The translations under genes and the position numbers were made by a program. Positions 1-13,700 of a DNA stretch of 64,000 nucleotides are shown here, one piece after another. The notes under the pieces were generated by a model that was given only the letters and a program-made list of their open reading frames with translations, was not told the origin of the DNA and did no database searches. Each line of letters opens with the position of its first letter. Position 1 is the first letter of the stretch. The stretch is from Parus major. Its lineage: Eukaryota; Chordata; Aves; Passeriformes; Paridae. The stretch lies in NCBI RefSeq assembly GCF_001522545.3, contig NC_031773.1, positions 25,865,685 to 25,929,684 of the forward strand. The letters are read 5' to 3'.

Positions 1-40
1 GTTGTTTATTTGTTTGTTTAAAAAAATCTTTAAAACTAAC

Positions 41-63
41 CATTTTTTCCCAATTGTGCTTAG
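41..63 (+). other. 3' splice site of the IMMP2L exon
   Basis: A pyrimidine-rich stretch (CATTTTTTCCCAATTGTG) leads to CTTAG at 59-63, immediately before the conserved Arg-Thr-Ile-Gly coding sequence. Cutting after position 63 leaves one base of the split Arg codon on this exon, in line with the human protein reading through this junction. Bases 1-40 are the end of the upstream intron and are T/A-rich. Confidence 0.9.
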
Positions 64-166
64 AACCATTGGATACAAAAAGAAGTATGTGAAAGTTCCA
101 CATGGTCATATTTGGGTGGAAGGGGATCACCATGGACACAGCTTTGACAGCAACGCTTTTGGTCCT
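64..166 (+). CDS. IMMP2L: IMMP2L internal coding exon (mitochondrial inner membrane peptidase subunit 2), probably penultimate
   Basis: IMMP2L is one of two catalytic subunits of the mitochondrial inner-membrane peptidase. It removes sorting signals from intermembrane-space proteins using a Ser/Lys dyad. The exon reads R(split)[14 protein letters not shown], then [13 protein letters not shown], then DSNAFGP. This matches human IMMP2L from about residue 102 to 136 with only a few substitutions. It holds the conserved WVEGD strand and the C-terminal S26 box, GDxxxxSxDSxxFGP. The catalytic Ser and Lys (human S43 and K91) lie in upstream exons outside the window. The first base completes an Arg codon split across the junction, followed by 34 full codons, so the exon starts in phase 2 and ends in phase 0. 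It is 103 bp, is flanked by TAG and GTAAGT, and has no internal stop, so it looks functional. The apparent Met upstream lies in intron sequence and is not a start. IMMP1L is the nearest alternative but fits the HHGHSFDSN segment less well. Confidence 0.95.
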
Positions 167-172
167 GTAAGT
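164..172 (+). other. 5' splice site of the IMMP2L exon
   Basis: CCT|GTAAGTC is a strong vertebrate donor placed directly after the Gly-Pro codons. In mammalian IMMP2L the next exon begins with Val-Ser. Here the intron bases GTAAGT also spell Val-Ser, so the reading frame alone does not mark the boundary. Homology to the vertebrate protein is lost from codon three after the donor, which supports the boundary at 166/167. Confidence 0.9.
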
Positions 173-3100
173 CAATTCTCTGTATGTCACACTTTGCAAC
201 AGAAAAACTGCATATGTGAAACACAGCAAGTATGAACTGATTGTGATTGCAGTTTTATTCTTTTTGTGAGAGTTATTAAACTTTATAAAATACCTTGGTC
301 AGTGGACACTGAGCTTTTCTTAGCTATTATAAAAAGAATAAAGACTACTTTCAATTCCCCACATGGAAGATGTGGTAGAGATTTTAAATTTGGAAGGATA
401 TACTGGAATTGTAGCCAGAGGGTGAGCCAGCTCCCTGTAGCTGACAGATGCTCCCTGAGGACATTTTGCCAGCTGATACAATTTGGAATGATTCCCTTCT
501 TGGGGGCTTTGTCTTGCTTTAGTGCCAGTGCTGGGATGAAAAAAAATGGGAAACTGTAACCATGCTTAACAAGTGTTAACTGGTAAATTGGTCATTGGAC
601 AATAGTAGAGATATTTCAAAACTGTTCCCAAAGTAAATATTTAAATTTAATTTGCATATTGAATGAAAAGAAAATGTAACCTGTAAAATTTGTTTCTTGA
701 TGGGTAAAAGTATGCACCTTTTCATCAGGAGGATGGTAAATTTTTTCTCTAAACTCTAGTTTGGGCTTGATTTTGGCTTTATTACACTTTGTATAGATTC
801 TTGTTCTTGTTTTAACTTAATCTAGCATGCAGGAAATAGTTGCATAAACTGTGTATCCTGCTGTGGAAATACAAGCTCTTTTTTATTCCACATTTTTCTC
901 TCCTTTTAAGAGAGAATATTCCCCTAATATTATTTAAAAACCCACTGTTTGTCACAGGGAAGTTGTCAAGATTGGATTTTTGTACCTTTATGCATCTCAC
1001 ATCTATTTCATACAGAAGTCATCCCACTGACTATTGAATTAATGACCTTATGAGTTTTTCTGGTTTCTAAGCTTAGAAGTTTAGCCCAATTATTAAGTTT
1101 AAATAATTATTTCTTGGGGAAATAATGCAAAATAGGCCTACTGTCTGATTTGGAGTATGTGATGGTGATGCCTTCTTTTAGTTTGTTTCACTTTTTTGTG
1201 CTTGTACTTCTTGCTGTTTTCCATTATTATTTTCCTTCTTCTATCTCCTAAGATTTCTAACATCTGGTTTTAGAGGCTCTTTCCTGCAGAATTAATTCAG
1301 TCTATCCTGTGCAGGTATGTCTTTCCTCCCTTAGTAAGATTTTCTCTGTCACTGTCTGTTCCCAACATAAATCTTAGTCATAAAGCCACTAATCTCCTTT
1401 TCACTTACAAATATACTGCCAGTGTAGGCTCAGAGCATAAAGAACCCTTAGCAGTTGGACATTGGTTTCATATTTACAGCAGCTCACACAGAAATTCATA
1501 CAAGGTAAAATCCTCAAGGTAGACACCATGCAGCTTTCATGCAAGACAGAATGTTGGGGTAAATCTAAATATCTTCAGATATTTGCTCAATTCACTGATG
1601 TTTATAAATATTAGTAAATCCCCTGGCCTAGGCGCTGACCTCACATTAATCATCAGTTGTTACCTAACATCAGATAGCATGTCAGGTTTCTTACAGCAAT
1701 GGCACTTTTGAGAGCTAGCAGGATAGGTTTTGACAGTGAATTCTTTATCTTTCTGCAGGAACAATGACCTTTGCATTGCTTTGATGAATACATTATGGGC
1801 AAATCAGCTGTAAATAGGTATTTTCCTCTCAAAATTAAATTAGAACAGCAATTGCTGAATGGAAGCAGAAGGGGCAGAAGAGATCACAGAGTTTGAAACT
1901 AGCTTCAGAATAATAAAATATAGAATGTATATAAAAATATAAAATGTAGAAGAAAATGGAAAGTGTATTTAGAAGAACACACTGCACTCCAGGTTCTTTT
2001 CATCCTACCTATTTAAGATTTTAGGTTACTGGGACATTTTCTACTCCTCTTCTGTACTGTGGAGATTGCACAAGTGAATTAAAATATTAAAATCACACTT
2101 TCAAGCCATTCAGAAGGTATGTACTTTTTGAAAGAAAAATTCTCTCATAAGACTGCAGCAGTGGTAAGGAACAGACATGGTAAGATATGGAAATGTTTTT
2201 CTCTGTTAGTATATAGGTCACTTAGGACATTTTAAGTTAATGTTAACATTAAGTTAAACATTTTGTGTGTTACAATTCTGACTTTCAAAATTATGTTTTC
2301 TTTGGTCAAAAGATGCAGTAGAAATAGTGGGGGGTTTAAGTGGACTGTGTTGTAGGCTACCATTTCTTCTATTTTCATGTGATCATATAGTAGAAAGGCA
2401 TTTGTAGTGCAGGTAGACTCAGTAATGTTTTGTAGATGAACTTAATGAGTTACATGGGGCATAAAAGGAAATTATGGAAAAACAGATTGAGAACAGATGT
2501 TAGAATAATCTTTTCTCTTAGAGAATAACAATATGTGTAATGGCCTAATGGGTTAGGTTGATAAAGCAAAAACCCTGATACCAATCAAATTCTAATTAGA
2601 TGCACTTTGGAGATATATGAATTTCTAAACTGTACTACTTGACCTGATTAAATTGTGTTCATTTAGTTCATAAAAATGATATAATATAAATAATATCTTG
2701 TTATTGCATGATTTTATAGGACTAAAATTGGATTTTTAAAGAACAGACACATGTTTTCCTGAAGTGTCTAAATAAAATGAAAATATTTAAACTAAGATTT
2801 GTAAAGGTTTACTAGTTCCCTTCTGCTTAATTGTGTCTTTGAATCAAATTAGTACCTTAACTGATATTACAAAAAAACAGGGTATCTATGGTTAGTGCTG
2901 AATTAGAAATGCTATTAACTTTGTATATGACCAAAATTTAAATATTAATTACCTTTCCTTAATATGGTACTAAATTAATTAATTTACGGTATTGCACATT
3001 GCCTTTTAAAAAAATGCTTTGTGTGGTACTGAATGGCAGGTGATACATCTCTTGCTTTAATGCTGATGTGTTTCAGGTTTGGAAATCTGTCAGCCATTCA

Positions 3101-6100
3101 TAACAGTGAAAACAGCTGTTTTGAATAGAAGCCAATAAGCATCTAGAGAACTTGCATATTTTTACTATTATTTAAGGAGTATAAAAATTACATATTGCTG
3201 GAATTTTTTTTTCAGTTACTTGGATTAGGATAGAGATTTCTGTTAAATTGACTGTTACTGTTTCTAAATTCTGAGTGAAGTCAAGCTTTTCTAATATTAG
3301 GTTATCATTCCTTATTTGGCATACTGTAGAAATGTGATAATGAATACCTTGTATAATTAAGATACCAGTTTTTGAAATTTCTTCTTTTTGTTTTCAGTTC
3401 TGGTAATTTTCCTGTTTGATGGACCTTTTTACTATGGGTTGTAGTTCAACAGCATAGGAAATATAAAAGTAATTTTCCTGGAAATGCTTCTGCTTTCTTA
3501 GATCAGAAATGCAGGAGATATTATAAAGAACTGATGAAGTATTAGACTCCTCTGCTGCTTCAAATGTCTTAAACATTTTAAAGGGTTAATTTTATGCTAG
3601 ATCAGCTATTGTCTTTGCTTGCATAGTCAGGATACTATCAGCATAAAAGCAAAGTGGCAATTTATATCGTGTCCAATATTCTGGCTAAATCAAGGGAAAA
3701 GTCATTATAAACGATATTTTGTTTAGATTAAATGTTTAGAGCCGGTATCTAGCAGTACAGAGATTATTATCCAACCAATATGTGAGGCTATCTAACAAAG
3801 AATTATTAATAAGTGCATGGAATAACAGATATATTCCTGGATGTACACATGTGAGGTGAGAAGCTCCCTCATAATTTTAAAAAGTAAACCAGGAAAATTT
3901 TATCTTCTAAGGCTCTTATTTATACATTTATATGTTTCCAAATGCCTCCAAGCTGAGGATATGAAAGAGCTTTATAAAATTAGGGCTGGCAATCAATGGC
4001 AGTCTTTCAGCTGTCATGTAAAAGACCTGAACAAAAGCTCATTAAAGTCAGTGAGAGATTTCTATTGGCTTTAATGGCTTTGGATAAAGTTCTTTATGAG
4101 TTAAGCTTCACAATCCAGTGTAAGGAAAAAAAGCTGTTATCCTCCTTAGCTTTCTGGGAAACTTGAGACAGGTAGGTTGAGTACCTCGCCAAAAACATTT
4201 CTTTTGGCCCATCCTGGTCCCTATCTGAGCCCTTTTCCTAAAAATATAGCCATCTTTAATGTGCTTATTTTCAAAACTAAATCTTGTTGAACCTGAGCCT
4301 AGATTTATTTGACAGAATTTTTACATTTGTAAGCTTCAAATGAGTAAATTCCTATTAGTCAGCATTACTGTAAAGACCGATTTTTATGATTGCCTATTCT
4401 GTACTGTAAATTCATGGACTAAAACATGAAAAACATTTCTATCTGTTTAACTACATTTTCATTTAACAGTACAAACCTGTGGACTGTGGCTAGGAAAGTA
4501 CAAATTAGGATGATGCTGAACAGATTATGCTGGATTTATTAGTTATTTTAATTTGATTTTCAAAGGCAATCATCATCCCTTTCAGCTATAAGGTAGGAAT
4601 GGTTTTACTGTTAACCCTCAATGGGAAAATTCAGTTGCTAACAGTTGGAGGATGTGGCCTCTAAGGATTATTGTTTTAGGCTGATCTAGTTTTTCTTTCT
4701 GTAACTACTGCTAGTGAATACAAGTAGTCAAAAGCAGAAAATAAGAAAATTACATTAGACAGTAAGTTGAACTGAAATATGAACTCTGCTTCTAGTGGAG
4801 TGCAGAGGTTACAGTTGATAAAGGAAATATTTAAACCAAGATGTCTGTAGCTCATGGGAGTACCTGTGCTTCATTTGCTCTGTCATCTTCTGAGGGAGGT
4901 TCAGCGGACAGTTGAAGGAGGAAGCAGATCTCTTTCTGCTGTTTTGAATTACTTACAAAACAGCAAACAAAGAATGCCACATGTCCTGAAAGTGCACATC
5001 ATCTTGGTGACGATCTTGCCATCTGGTGAAACTTTCTTATGTGAACTATAAACTAGTGCAAGTATTACATATCTCCCTGAAATGGAGCAGCCTCTAAGAC
5101 AAGAGGTGGGAAGAGTTTAACAGCTCACAGCAGTGCACTGAACATCACTGCATTAAATTGCACAGTAAGGCACACAGCGAGGCCACACTTCCCACAGAGA
5201 CCTCTGCCAGGTCTTGAAATAACCTGCTGACCCCGTTTGTGGCCACATACTCCAAACTGCCATTCAAACAGGCTTAAGACAAATATGTCAAGAGCAGAAT
5301 ACCAAACCCTGTTTGCCTTAGTTTAGAGCAGTCAAGAAGAGATAGGTAAGGGTGGCAATACAAAAGTGTGATTTTAACAAGAAAACACTTATCTGTGCTT
5401 ACACTCATGAAGGTAATGTAGATGAGGAGAAAAGTGAAGACAAAGTAGTCAGTGAAGGCTGGGAATGAGCTGCTTGGGGCTTGTCTGCATTAACTGGCTA
5501 TTGGATGTTGCAGATTATTCTGTTATCTTTTTGCTACCATTGCCACCAGTGCACCTTCACTCTGCTGTATAAATGCAGCCTTGGAGAGTGGCATGACTCT
5601 TATGGGGTCAGTGACATTTCTAGTTCTCTCTTGTAGTAAAAAAGAAATGAGGCCTGTGTTTAAACAAGATGTGTAATGAAAATGTGCAGTCAATGCCATT
5701 CCATATTATTTATCTCTGGCTACTGGCAAAAATGAATAGGTGAAACTGTTTACAATCAGAAAAAAGACTTTGCATATGAAGCATGAAGTCACCAGTAGTA
5801 AATAGCATGGTTGCACGGCTTGAACTTGTAAAAATCTATGGTGAATAAAATGGATAGGATATTACGTGTTATGACTGATGATAAATAAAGCTCGAAGGGT
5901 AAATATGCTTGTCTCTTTGAGAGAATACTATATGTGAGATGCAAATTGGGATGGTGGCTTTTCTGTGGAGAATGACAATTCACTCCAGGAGCTGCTGAAG
6001 GGGAGCCTTGCTCACAATAAGATTGTGTGGCCTGACAGTCCATTAAATTATCATGGCTAACTGAATTTGCACTATAGGGAATAAAAAGTCCCCTATAGCT

Positions 6101-7322
6101 GTCCTAATTATTTTGAAAAGTAAAATATTTAGCTTGACTCTTATTTAAACCAATGCATATGGTCATTATCATGTGACTAAAAGCTCTCAGTTAAGGCTAC
6201 TCTATTTCTTAGCAATAGAAAGTTTTCTATTCGTCTTAGTTATGTCAAATCTGATTTTATTCATTCTAGCTAATTTTCTCTATTACTTCTAAATGTACTT
6301 TATTTAGCATTGATAAAGCTTCAGTCATTCTGCATATGGAAGAAGATTTATGTAACAAATTCAAGCACAATGAATTATTAATGCAAATATTTAGTATTTA
6401 TGAATGCAAGAATCTTTAAAGAATTTTTCAACCACATTGGAAGGAATGGTACTCTGAGACGCCTACAGCTGGTTTTGACATCACTTATATTGAAATAAAC
6501 TAGGAAAAATGTTGAAACAGTGTTGGATCTATTTAATGAAATATTAGAAGAGATCAGAGAGCTGTCAGAATCATGCCATCACTTTTAATTATCTAATTTG
6601 AACAGCTCTGTGTTCAAATATAATCATTTGCGAAACCCTGTATACTCCATCAGTTTCCTTACAATTCTATTTCTTTCAAGTTACTGCTTGAAATACCCTT
6701 ATGTTTGATAATCTCTCTGCAAGATTAATAACATTATATTGTCTATATGATAAAAAATATTGCTTGTTTTGATGCATACGACGCACAAATAAATCTCTGC
6801 TGACTTCTGTTTAGTTTAACTGTGTAGGGAATTTTGATTTGTGCTGGCATTCATATTAAGAATTGACAGGACATAATTTAAAAAAAAACAACCACTTGAT
6901 GAATTTATTCCTTTATTTTATTACCTGCTTGAACATGGATTATTGTCAAAGCTCAGACAGTGATTACTAAAAAAATTCTAAATTTTAGTTTGCAGAATTT
7001 TAGGAGAATTTTATTTATCTGATCCCATTTTTGGATAAGATAAATGCTTTGGTGTAATAAATACTGATGTCATTAAAGGTCTCAATCCTAAAATAAGAGC
7101 ATTTTAGTTTAGCACCTTGCTTACATGATGGCACATCATATTGGAAGGTTAAAAATATGTATATGGATGTCACAGAATGTGCAAACCAATGTCTGTTTAT
7201 TTACAAGTATATACTTATTTCATTTAGAAGCAGAACATTGTTGAACCATGATGAATGGTATAGCAGTACTTCTCTGCATTATTTGAGGGAAGTGATGTTT
7301 TCCATCCACTTGGTGCATGTGC
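173..7322. other. Featureless AT-rich intron
   Basis: No gene, recognisable mobile element or long simple repeat was seen. It has the 16-bp perfect AT palindromes TTAATGTTAACATTAA (2237-2252) and TAAATTAATTAATTTA (2971-2986). It also has an 8-bp inverted repeat, CTATAGGG/CCCTATAG, at 6072-6098 and a POU octamer ATGCAAAT at 6381-6388 next to TTATTAA. Each is about as frequent as chance predicts in this base composition. Confidence 0.6.
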
Positions 7323-7556
7323 AGTCAGGATAGAGGGGATTCCCTGCAGAGGAGCTGGTAAATGAGCCCTGTGTCAGGCTGTAGCACACACACCATGCAG
7401 AGGTTCGAGACAGGCTTTGCTCTGCCTTGGGTGGGGAAGGCTGAGGGGAGAGCACAGCTCTGCACAGTGTATGGGGAGGGCAGGGCCAGCTCCTCTGAGA
7501 GCACAGTCACGGGACAAGAGACAACAGGCACAGCACCAGCAGTTCTGGACAGACAT
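7323..7556. other. GC-rich patch of unknown origin next to a CR1 fragment
   Basis: About 230 bp is clearly richer in G and C than the surrounding intron, with runs such as GGGGAAGGCTGAGGGGAG and GGGGAGGGCAGGGCCAG. Overlapping ORFs of 60-98 codons exist on both strands only because stops are rarer here. None resembles a known protein. It ends shortly before the CR1 tail at about 7641, so it may be the remains of an inserted retroelement, but I cannot assign a family. Confidence 0.4.
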
Positions 7557-7640
7557 TAAGGTGTTTAAGTCTGTTTTGGGTTTTTATTTTTATTATGGCA
7601 AAGTCATGCACTGGTTATTGAAAAAGTTAGGGAGATATCC

Positions 7641-7755
7641 ATTTTTGGAGATAGTAAAAAAGTCTGCCTTGAGAGCCCTGAGCAACCAGAGTTGGCTGAG
7701 TTCTGTCACGTAGGAGGTTGGACAAGGCAATTTCCAGATTTCCCTTCCTACCTAT
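7641..7755 (+). mobile_element. CR1 LINE 3'-end fragment (old, diverged)
   Basis: The order of motifs follows the avian CR1 3' UTR: a GGAGAT...TTTTGGAGAT block, GTCTGCCTTGAGAGCCCTG (CR1 cctggac..gatcctg), AGCAACC, then GGAGGTTGGACAAGGCAA, then TTTCCCTTCCTACCT (CR1 gtcccttccaacct). The terminal ATTCTATG-type repeats have decayed. It is 5'-truncated with its 3' end on the plus strand, the same orientation as IMMP2L transcription. Divergence is high, which indicates an old insertion. Confidence 0.7.
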
Positions 7756-10700
7756 ATGTCTGTGCATATAGGAAAATGAGTTTTATTTTGTCAGTAAGCT
7801 CTTTTATTTAGCACATAGGACAGTAAACTGACGAAAGTTATGCGTTAACACTGATGGAATCACATTTATCAAGAGAGAGAAAATAGTAAATTTGCTTTTC
7901 TATTGCTGCAGTCTCTCAGAGGATTACCAAGGGTGTCAAATTGCATTTTAGATTGTACTTACGTTTCTTTGCGAACCTTTATCTGTATTCTCTCTGTTCT
8001 AAAATTAAAATATACTAGATCTCATGAATTTTCCTAACTAGTTGCCAAACTACCACACCTGGCCATGTTTAAAGTCCAGCCTGAGCAGAGAAGAAAAATT
8101 TTTCTCAAGTATTAGCGGCAAACACTTTGTTGTTTTGGTTTTTTTTAAAGCAGTACCTCAAACTTTATACGTATGCTAAGGAGCAAATAACAGTATTTAA
8201 TTTGAGCTAAATCTGATTTGGTCTAGGATCCTGATCTTAAAAACATTTGTTTTTATATATTTTATGTCTGTAGGATCTTCTTAATAAAGTCAAGGGCCTG
8301 TATGTTTTAGACTGTGCTGTATCTTTTCTCTCTTATTTTAAAAGATTTAATAAATGAAGCATCCCAGTTCACACTGAATCATTTTGCTGATTCTAGTGTT
8401 GACAGCTAATTCAGTAATATATTACATTTTTAATTAAGCAGAACTTTTGCTGTTAAATAATTTAATTCCTGATTGTTATCCAAGCAATCAAAGCATTTTC
8501 CAAACTGAGGTTTTTTTTTTGAAAAATACAATTGTAATGGACAGTTGTTTTTTTTTTAAATTTCAAACTATAAAAGTATAGAAATAGTTTTATGATTAAC
8601 ATAATTATGGTGTTCTCAGAGAAACATTCAGATTGATAGCAGAATTTTAAAGTTATTTATTCTCTATTTCACTGCAGAAGAGGCAAGTAAGAATAATTCT
8701 TCGGCAGTAGTTCCCATAGAATGTTTCTTTTGGTGAGAGGGATAATACCTACTAAGAGAGTAGCAAATACATTTACAAAACAAATCATAAGATATATTCC
8801 TCTTCCCTTGATTGGTATTTGAGATAATGTTACTTAATTAAGTTGGATATAGTTCTTTTAATTTACTTGCTGTGAGGGTTTGGACACTGCAGATTAGCAT
8901 CTATTAAGGTTTGAAATTTTATGTAGATTTTAATTAAGAGCTCCCGCAACTCAATGTCAGATTCAGGAACCAAAACAGTTTTAGTTCTTCTATTGTCAGT
9001 CTGGAAATTTAGAAAATAGCTGTGTATAGTAGGAAAACTGGTATTAGTAGCAGCATGAAGTAACAATAACTCTGTGGTGGTTCCTCTGTAGTTAATATAT
9101 AGAGCTTCCTCTTTCCCGTATGCACCATTTATGTAGCTATAATGTATGTCCTGATGGAATTATTGAAAATGTGTTTAATTGTGTTTGATGCAAACCAAAA
9201 ATCTCCTATCATGTGATCATCAGCCCTCTGTGGTCATGAGGACAAGTCCCATGTAAACTCTTGAGTGTGAACCTTGATAACAATGCCTGCAAGCTGCAAG
9301 ATCTGTTACTCCCCATCACATTTTTTAATTACAAAATTTCATTTTTGCCCCAGGTAATCTATCCCAATATAATTTTAAGGAAGGCTGTTCTGAAATATGT
9401 ATGTATTAGAGCTTATACCAATGCTTTTTCTTCCATGCAATGTATCTTCTTGAAGCTGGGAGAACAGATTACAAGCTTTGGGAGTTCACTTGTACACCTC
9501 ATATTTGTGAGCTATCACTTGTTGAAATGAGAATAGAAGGAAAACACAGTAGTAGTAAACATGATGTGATGACAAGATCAGAGATTTCTTTCCTAGCAAA
9601 GATATAAATCTGAAGATGATGAACAATTTGCACTCTAAATCATGGATCATTGATCAATAATTGATCAATTAGAAAGAATGAGGAAGAAAGAAAGAAAAGA
9701 CAAATCTAAAATTCTGGAAAATAGCACTTCCACTTTTGGTAGAAGTCATGCAATTTCAGTAACAAAAATTTGTGCAGCATCAGTCAAACTAGTAAGAAAA
9801 AAAGGGTCTTTCAGTATTCTATGATGAATTATCAGGTATTTTCTGGGCAAGTCACTCCATGGTGTTTCCTAAGACCATAGTAAATGGTCCCCACAATGAA
9901 TGCTTTACAGCCATTGGATTAATGCATAGAAGGGGTACTTAAGCAAAGGGGTTAGAGTTTATTAAAACCTTTAGTCAATGCTGCCAGAGTTATTATTTGT
10001 AGAATATAGCTTTGACTTGGTACACAACCAAGATAGGAAAGCAAAGAGCTACAAACCTTCCCAATTTTTCTTTTGGATCACCTTAGCAGGACTCGGGTTT
10101 TTTGTACTTTAGCCAGTCAGAAATTTTAAAGCCAAAAGCTCATCTTCCTTCCACTGAAAATGCACAAAATAATTAACAGAAAGTTTAAAAGTACTATCAT
10201 TTTAGCAGTTTAGTATTTTCAATTCTGTATTATGCCCAATCATATTCACATATTTTCATATTATGTAAATTAAAATTCAGGTTTAATTTGCAACTTATTA
10301 AAAACCAGGATTTATATCATTTAGTTGCCAAAATAACAGACTCTGGACTACTCTGTAACAGATGTGAAACTGGTATCCAACACTGAATTTTGGCCATATA
10401 CACACTACCTCTAATGAAAGCCAGGGGAAGCCTATGACCAAAACAAGATGTAATACACTGAAAAAGGAGAGGGATCAGAAGAAGTGACTGCCTACAAAAT
10501 TCTCCATGACTACTCCTTGGCAGGTTATAGCTCCATCTAATGTAATGATCACCTTCACATTTCAGAGGCTTTGGCAGGTAGAAAGAGCACACCAGATGAT
10601 GTTTTTGACAATTTTAGTGCCTAGACACAGGCATTCCAGGGTCCATTTTTTTTCTTATAATTCTGTCAGCCATGAGACACTAATTGGAATTTGTTTTTCA

Positions 10701-13700
10701 AAATGCTGCTATTGCAGGTTTCCACACACAGGGCAAGTCAGAAATACCCATGTTACCCTTCCAGACTGAATAGTAAAAAAAATGAACATGAACTTTGGAG
10801 TGAAATTAGGTATGCACCCCCAGAAGTTCTGATATTGCTGCAACTGCCATGTTCTCTGTATCCTCAAGCTGTGAAGAGCTATCACACTCCCCTTTGACAA
10901 GCTCAATATACTGTTTTCTCTCAGGTGTGTATTGTTTTCTGGTAAATCCTGTAATACAGGACTTAAGAATCTGTTTCGTATTCATGATGTCTGTACTCAA
11001 ATATGCTGTTAAGTCTTATATATTGTCAGAGGAATTTTAGAGGCCCTCAGAGTTCTGTATGCATCAACGAAGACATAAGGTCACAATTCAAAACATTCCT
11101 TAGTTAACATAAGATCTAATTATACTTAGTGAGTGGAGCCATGTAGAGAATAAATCTAATTTTCACAGTTATTAAAATGTTTGTAATATCAGAGTGAATT
11201 TTTGTTCACATCAATTTTCAAAGAAATCATTGTATTTTCAATTGAAGAGTTTGACAGTATTACAAAGCAAATAGCTTTTAAATGAAAAATATTTAGATTG
11301 AACAAGACAAAAAGAGCTAACAAAGAATAAAGTCTTCACATTTAAACTTAATGATGTGAGTTAGGAAGAAATGTCCTTTAGTCACCTTGGATCCCATTCA
11401 GAACTGTCTTACATCTTCCTACTGTTAGGTTCTTGAGAGAGTTTTCCTGTAAATCTTTCATAAGTACTTTTCTGTTGTCACAGCATCTCAGTTTCAAGAA
11501 GCAGCAGTGGTAAAAGCATTTGTTTAAAATCTACAGTCCATTGTTTCCTTAGACTGCTGGGTGCACTACTAGCCCCATTAGTTGTGTACATAGCAGTGCA
11601 AAACAGGTGTGTTTGTACAATGGAAACCTGTTCAAGAAATGGATTTTAGTACAAAAGTTAGAAAAAAAGTCCATATCGAAAAGCTCATATCTCTTCCCTA
11701 ATATTCACCCTTCCTTTCCAACTTTGTTCAAAACTGTGTAGTTTGCAATGTGCATAAAAAAAGATGAAATTAACACAATAGTAGAAGAAAATCTTGTATT
11801 TCTGTTGTAGCATTCATCTCATGTTTGAACTATATTCTTAAAAAATAAATAATAAAGATACCGCCTTTATCATTTATATTTGCTTTGCATGCAGTGTGGT
11901 TTGTATGGAAGGCTTGTTTTACATCTATGTTTTAGTTTGAAGTTTCAGAAAGTACTGCAGCCTGAAGTAAGTCGTGCACTAAAATAGAAGATTGTAATGG
12001 GATATCTATCTTCCCTGGTTTGCTTTTAGAGTTCTCTCCTGGCACATTTTACACAAATTAATTTGACAGTAACAAAAACTAAAAAGGTATTTGGATTACT
12101 TCAGCAGTAAACTAGCAACAGAGCCATGTCATTTCAATTTATCACTTGTCTTTAAGTGTGTGAAACCTTAGTGCTTCATCACATTCAAATAGATTGCTTA
12201 TATATAGAAAAAAAGCTGCAGACTTCACAGAGAGGGAAAAAAAATTATCGACTGCCAGCTGAGCTTTCACATTCTCCCTGACTTGCAAATTTTTTTTAGT
12301 GAATCTCACACTACCTGAAGTAGAACAGCATAGTAACCTTAGTTTTACCCTGTTACTATGTCTCAAGTTATTAGGGGTTTATCCATCAAAAAGAGCTCTG
12401 GCCCTAAGAACACACTGGGCCTTTGAAATTATAACCTGAGAGGCAAATCCTATGAAACCAAACTTAAACTCTACAGTTAGCTTTTATCCTACTAGCATAA
12501 ATCTGTGTTCCTTGTTACACTGAAGAAATCTACTATATTCCCAGGGTTATAGAGGAGAAGAGAACATGCACTTATTCAATGATGCTTGCACAAACATGTT
12601 GAAAACAAAAGGAAAACAACTGAATTACAAGAAAATTTAAAATAGAAGTTTGTATCTTTTCCTGTGATAAGTTCCTGGGAGACTAAAAAGTGGAGATAGA
12701 CTAGACAGATGATACATTATAAAGTAACTGGTAAAAAAAGCGCAAATGTTCTTTGAGTAAACTTACCTCCTGGTGTATCATGTTTGTAAGCTCAAAAAGA
12801 AAGAAATACAATTTCTTCTCATATTTCAAATCTGAAGTTTTTCCTTTTTTTACTCAAAAAATGTAAGGTCAGAGCAGACCTCATACTATTTTTACAGAAT
12901 CCAACATTTAAAGTGAATGTCTGAGCTATTGAAATTCCAGTGTGATTTATTATGCATAATGAAGAACTAGCACACTTATAATCTAAAAAGCCCCAGTGAA
13001 CGAATTCTTCTGACTCAATGATAAATATCTAAGTAAAATGGACTTAGTAAACAATATCAGTATAATCTCTATTTCAAATTATATTTTCTCTTTTCAATGG
13101 GACTTAATAATATGCTGCTACATATACTAGTTTCATTAGTGATTATTATGGTCTTGTGCTCTTGATAATGTCTTGCTGCAGGAACCAAGACTAGTAAAAC
13201 AAAAAGTAGTAATAGTATAAGACCTTTAGGTTCAAGAAAGCATTGATACAGTGGATAAAAATAAGGTTTGATTATTCTTCAGAGGCTTTTTCCTTGTCAG
13301 AATACTGAAAGTACTTACTGAAAAGTAAATTGTATAATCTAAGGAGAAATAGTTCTGTTTACAAGAAGTAGACATGGTAGCAGATACCAGTATATCTGGA
13401 AAAGATTCAGTTACCTTGGGAATAAAAACATTAACTTTATTCCTCTTTCTGAATTCCACTTTAAAACCTTTATTCTTAGCTCTCTAGAGAAAGTCACAAT
13501 TGGCATTTAAATGCATGTATTTTTAAATGAGTTTAATAAGGGACTAAATCTATCAAAGTTTCCCATGAAAAAAAATATTAATAGAGAGATCTTTCTTACA
13601 GGTTTTGAAGTAAAGAATTAAATTATATCTTTAAAATGGTATGGTGCCAGCTTTCTGGAGACTAAACTTTTCATAGAATAAGTGTAACATAGCATTAAGA

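Noticed and set aside
2237..2986. 16-bp perfect palindromes TTAATGTTAACATTAA and TAAATTAATTAATTTA
   Set aside because: A rough estimate gives about one 16-bp palindrome by chance in 64 kb of this AT content, so these need no functional explanation.
6072..6098. CTATAGGG/CCCTATAG inverted repeat with AATAAA in the loop
   Set aside because: 8-bp stems with loops near 11 nt are expected several times by chance; no transcript end is implied.
6381..6388. POU octamer ATGCAAAT and several others elsewhere
   Set aside because: The number of octamers on both strands is close to the chance expectation in AT-rich sequence.
7404..7412. GTTCGA resembling a tRNA B box
   Set aside because: No A box at the right distance, no cloverleaf, no terminator run.
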